Source of the DNA: Betaproteobacteria bacterium
Lineage (GTDB): Bacteria > Pseudomonadota > Gammaproteobacteria > Burkholderiales > SG8-41
Direction: 5' to 3'
DNA length: 34,443 nucleotides
Assembly: GCA_947476215.1 (NCBI GenBank)
Contig: CANJQI010000041.1
Coordinates: forward strand, 1 to 34,443
Position numbers and translations under genes: made by a program. How positions within the stretch are numbered: position 1 is the first letter of the stretch; each line of letters opens with the position of its first letter. Below are positions 32,795 to 34,443 of the stretch, one piece after another. The notes under the pieces are model-generated. The model was not told the origin of the DNA and ran no database searches. It saw nothing but the letters and a program-made list of their open reading frames with translations.

Positions 32795-33702
32795 CTAAAT
32801 TCGGATTTCCCGGTTGCGCAGTCCGGGCACACCCAGTCTGCCGGTACATCCTCCCAGCGTGTTCCCGGTGGTAAACCGTCGGTTGGCATGCCCAGCGCCT
32901 CGTCATAAACGAAAGCGCAAAGCTGACATTGCCAGACGCGAGCGCCGCTCTTGGACGATACGAGCGGCACATTCGCAATCGTGGGGCGAGCCGACTCACG
33001 CGGAAAATTGAGCGCAAGCAGTTCCATGCCGTCCGCTCCAGCCTGTAAATTGAATGGCGCCTCATCAGCGTTAACCTGAACTATGGTCAATGCTTTATGG
33101 TGCTTGCCGTCATGGACGAGGCACCCTTTCGTGACGATCAGGAATTGTCCATTGGTGCCCGCTGGACTCGGCGCCGTGGTGCTTGCGCCGGGTTTGAGCG
33201 TCAACGCAAAAGCCGCCAGGCCGTCATCCGCTTGTATACGCGAGAAAGGCTGGACGGCAACGTCGGCGGCTCCGCCGAATACCGGCATCTCGGTGGCTTG
33301 CCAAGGTTTGCGACCGGGTGTGTTTTTGAGTTTTTCGTTGGCTTCGGGCAGAAAACTTGCACCGGTATCGCGACGTGGGCGCAGCGTAATGAAACCCACA
33401 TCGTCCTTGTTCGGTATCAGAGGACCGTACGGCGTATAAGCACGTGAAAAATGCACGGCGGGTATGGCGAGCTTGTGCTTGCCCATGACGCCGCCGCCGC
33501 TGACGATGATCTGAAACTGGTCTATCACGTGATAGTGGGTACGAAGAACGTTTCCGGATGAGCGTTCCGCGAGGTACGCGTGCGGCTGCGTGAAGTTATC
33601 CTTGGGCGGCATCATGAATTCGGTACGCCACGCGTAGCCGCCGGGAATCTCACGTCGTGTGCGTCCTGCTTTTACATCGTCATATGCAGCTATTCGTGGC
33701 AT
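32791..33702 (-). CDS. Cupin-like protein fused to a C-terminal rubredoxin domain
   Basis: A 303-residue protein without signal peptide. Residues 40-110 look like a cupin (RTHYHVIDQFQIIVSGGG, with His56, His58 and Gln62 as possible metal ligands), and residues 160-235 look like a second, weaker cupin half. Residues 257-303 form a clear rubredoxin: Cys259 and Cys262 in WQCQLCAFVYDEALG, then GLPPGTRWEDVPADWVCPDC with Cys292 and Cys295. This suggests an iron or other metal oxygenase-like domain that receives electrons through its own rubredoxin. I do not recognise a named family. The ribosome-binding site GGAGGTGA (33706-33713) is very strong. A Bug-type gene lies 35 bp upstream on the same strand, probably in one operon. 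Confidence 0.85.
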   Translation of the reverse strand: MPRIAAYDDVKAGRTRREIPGGYAWRTEFMMPPKDNFTQPHAYLAERSSGNVLRTHYHVIDQFQIIVSGGGVMGKHKLAIPAVHFSRAYTPYGPLIPNKDDVGFITLRPRRDTGASFLPEANEKLKNTPGRKPWQATEMPVFGGAADVAVQPFSRIQADDGLAAFALTLKPGASTTAPSPAGTNGQFLIVTKGCLVHDGKHHKALTIVQVNADEAPFNLQAGADGMELLALNFPRESARPTIANVPLVSSKSGARVWQCQLCAFVYDEALGMPTDGLPPGTRWEDVPADWVCPDCATGKSEFS

Positions 33703-33737
33703 GGGTCACCTCCGTTTCAAGTCGCAATGCAGAACAG

Positions 33738-34443
33738 TCACTCCTTGATGCCTGCGGCAGTCACTACTTTTTTCCATTTGGCAATTTCGGTCCTGATGAA
33801 CGCCTGCAGTTGCTCAGGGGTCGTCGATTGCGGCTCGGCGCCTTCGCTCAGCAATCGTTCGCGCATGGCTTTTCCCTGTCCTATCTTCGTCGCGACGCCG
33901 TGCAACTGGGTGATGACGTTACGCGGGGTCCGGCTGGGCGCCAGCATCGCGAACCAGGTTGTGGATTCGTATCCAGTAAGCCCCGATTCCGAGATCGTGG
34001 GTAGGTCGGGATAAATCTGGCTGCGCTTGGCGCTGCCTACACCCAGAGCGCGCAATTGGCCGGCCTTGACCAATGAAAGCGACGACACGATGCCGGTGAA
34101 CATGATGGACAGGTGGCCGCCGAGGAGATCCGCGAATGCCGTGGCATTGCCTTTGTAAGGGACGTGCACCAATTCAATTCCCGCCATGCGCCTGAACAGT
34201 TCCACGGACAGGTGGCCGGATCCACCGACGCCACTGGAGCCGTAGTTGAGTTGTCCGGGCTTGGACTTGGCGAGCGCGATCAGTTCCTTGGGCGATTTCG
34301 CAGGCACATTTGGATTGACGAGCAGTATCATCGGCGAGGTCGCCAGAAATGCAATCGCGTCGAAGTCCCGTGCCAGGTCGAACGGCAGGTCCTTGTACAT
34401 GGCCTGGCTGCTGACCAGCGATGCCGGTGCGATCAACAGCGTA
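33738..34443 (-). CDS. Tripartite tricarboxylate transporter (Bug family) substrate-binding protein, N-terminus outside window
   Basis: The C-terminal 234 residues of a Bug/TctC periplasmic binding protein; the open frame runs off the right edge of the window. Family segments are TLLIAPASLV (the usual GYTLL strand), YKDLPFDLARDFDAIAFLA, SPKELIALAKSKPGQLNYGSSGVGGSGHLSVELFRRMAGIELVHVPYKGN, LPTISESGLTGYESTTWFAMLAP and the C-terminal KWKKVVTAAGIKE. The ligand is unknown. It is the probable first gene of an operon with the cupin-rubredoxin gene, which may act on the imported compound; that is inference. Confidence 0.92.
   Translation of the reverse strand, partial: TLLIAPASLVSSQAMYKDLPFDLARDFDAIAFLATSPMILLVNPNVPAKSPKELIALAKSKPGQLNYGSSGVGGSGHLSVELFRRMAGIELVHVPYKGNATAFADLLGGHLSIMFTGIVSSLSLVKAGQLRALGVGSAKRSQIYPDLPTISESGLTGYESTTWFAMLAPSRTPRNVITQLHGVATKIGQGKAMRERLLSEGAEPQSTTPEQLQAFIRTEIAKWKKVVTAAGIKE

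Overview
The window looks like a chromosomal segment of a GC-rich betaproteobacterium. The support is indirect: an rpsF-priB-rpsR-rplI operon, a PIN-PhoH ATPase next to Bcp, and two Bug-type (tripartite tricarboxylate) substrate-binding proteins, one complete and one cut by the right edge. Genus cannot be read from the sequence. No rRNA, tRNA, CRISPR array, transposase or phage gene was seen. Gene density is high and all gaps between genes are under 300 bp.

Layout. (1) 267-7281: a complete System I cytochrome c maturation set, split into two convergent blocks. ccmEFGHI runs rightward and ccmABCD leftward; the blocks meet at a palindromic repeat that also supplies the end of ccmD. (2) 7357-14237: a molybdenum block. 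moeA is leftward and followed by ccmA; mobB-moaD-moaE-modE-modABC is rightward. A perfect ModE-type operator overlaps a good sigma-70 promoter in front of modA. A Bug-type binding protein sits between moeA and mobB. (3) 14286-17466: rpsF-priB-rpsR-rplI with its own promoter, a probable S6:S18 leader hairpin and a strong terminator, then dnaB. (4) 17486-25799, all leftward: an Ara4N lipid A modification cluster (arnT, one small flippase subunit, arnC, separate formyltransferase and decarboxylase genes in place of a fused arnA, arnD), followed by bcp and phoH. No arnB is present. (5) 25741-27888: mnmH and selD, divergent and 15 bp apart. (6) 28094-31906: the divergent tesA / ybbA-ybbP locus. (7) 31928-34443: a TauD-family dioxygenase facing a cupin-rubredoxin fusion gene and a Bug-type binding protein.

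The most notable observation is that selD is itself a selenoprotein gene. Its true start is ATG 26830, and codon 21 is an in-frame TGA at the catalytic Cys/Sec position of the HGGG-U-GCK motif, followed by a candidate bacterial SECIS hairpin. A gene caller that treats TGA as stop would lose the N-terminus and start at TTG 26914. The organism is therefore predicted to decode UGA as selenocysteine and, through MnmH, to make selenouridine in tRNA. Cytochrome c maturation, molybdenum cofactor supply and selenium metabolism are all needed for respiratory enzymes such as selenium-dependent formate dehydrogenase, but no such enzyme lies in this window, so that link is inference.

Other points of interest are the cupin-rubredoxin fusion, the Arn cluster without ArnB, the short ModE without a molybdate-binding domain, a long hairpin filling the modA-modB gap, and short repeat families placed at gene ends.
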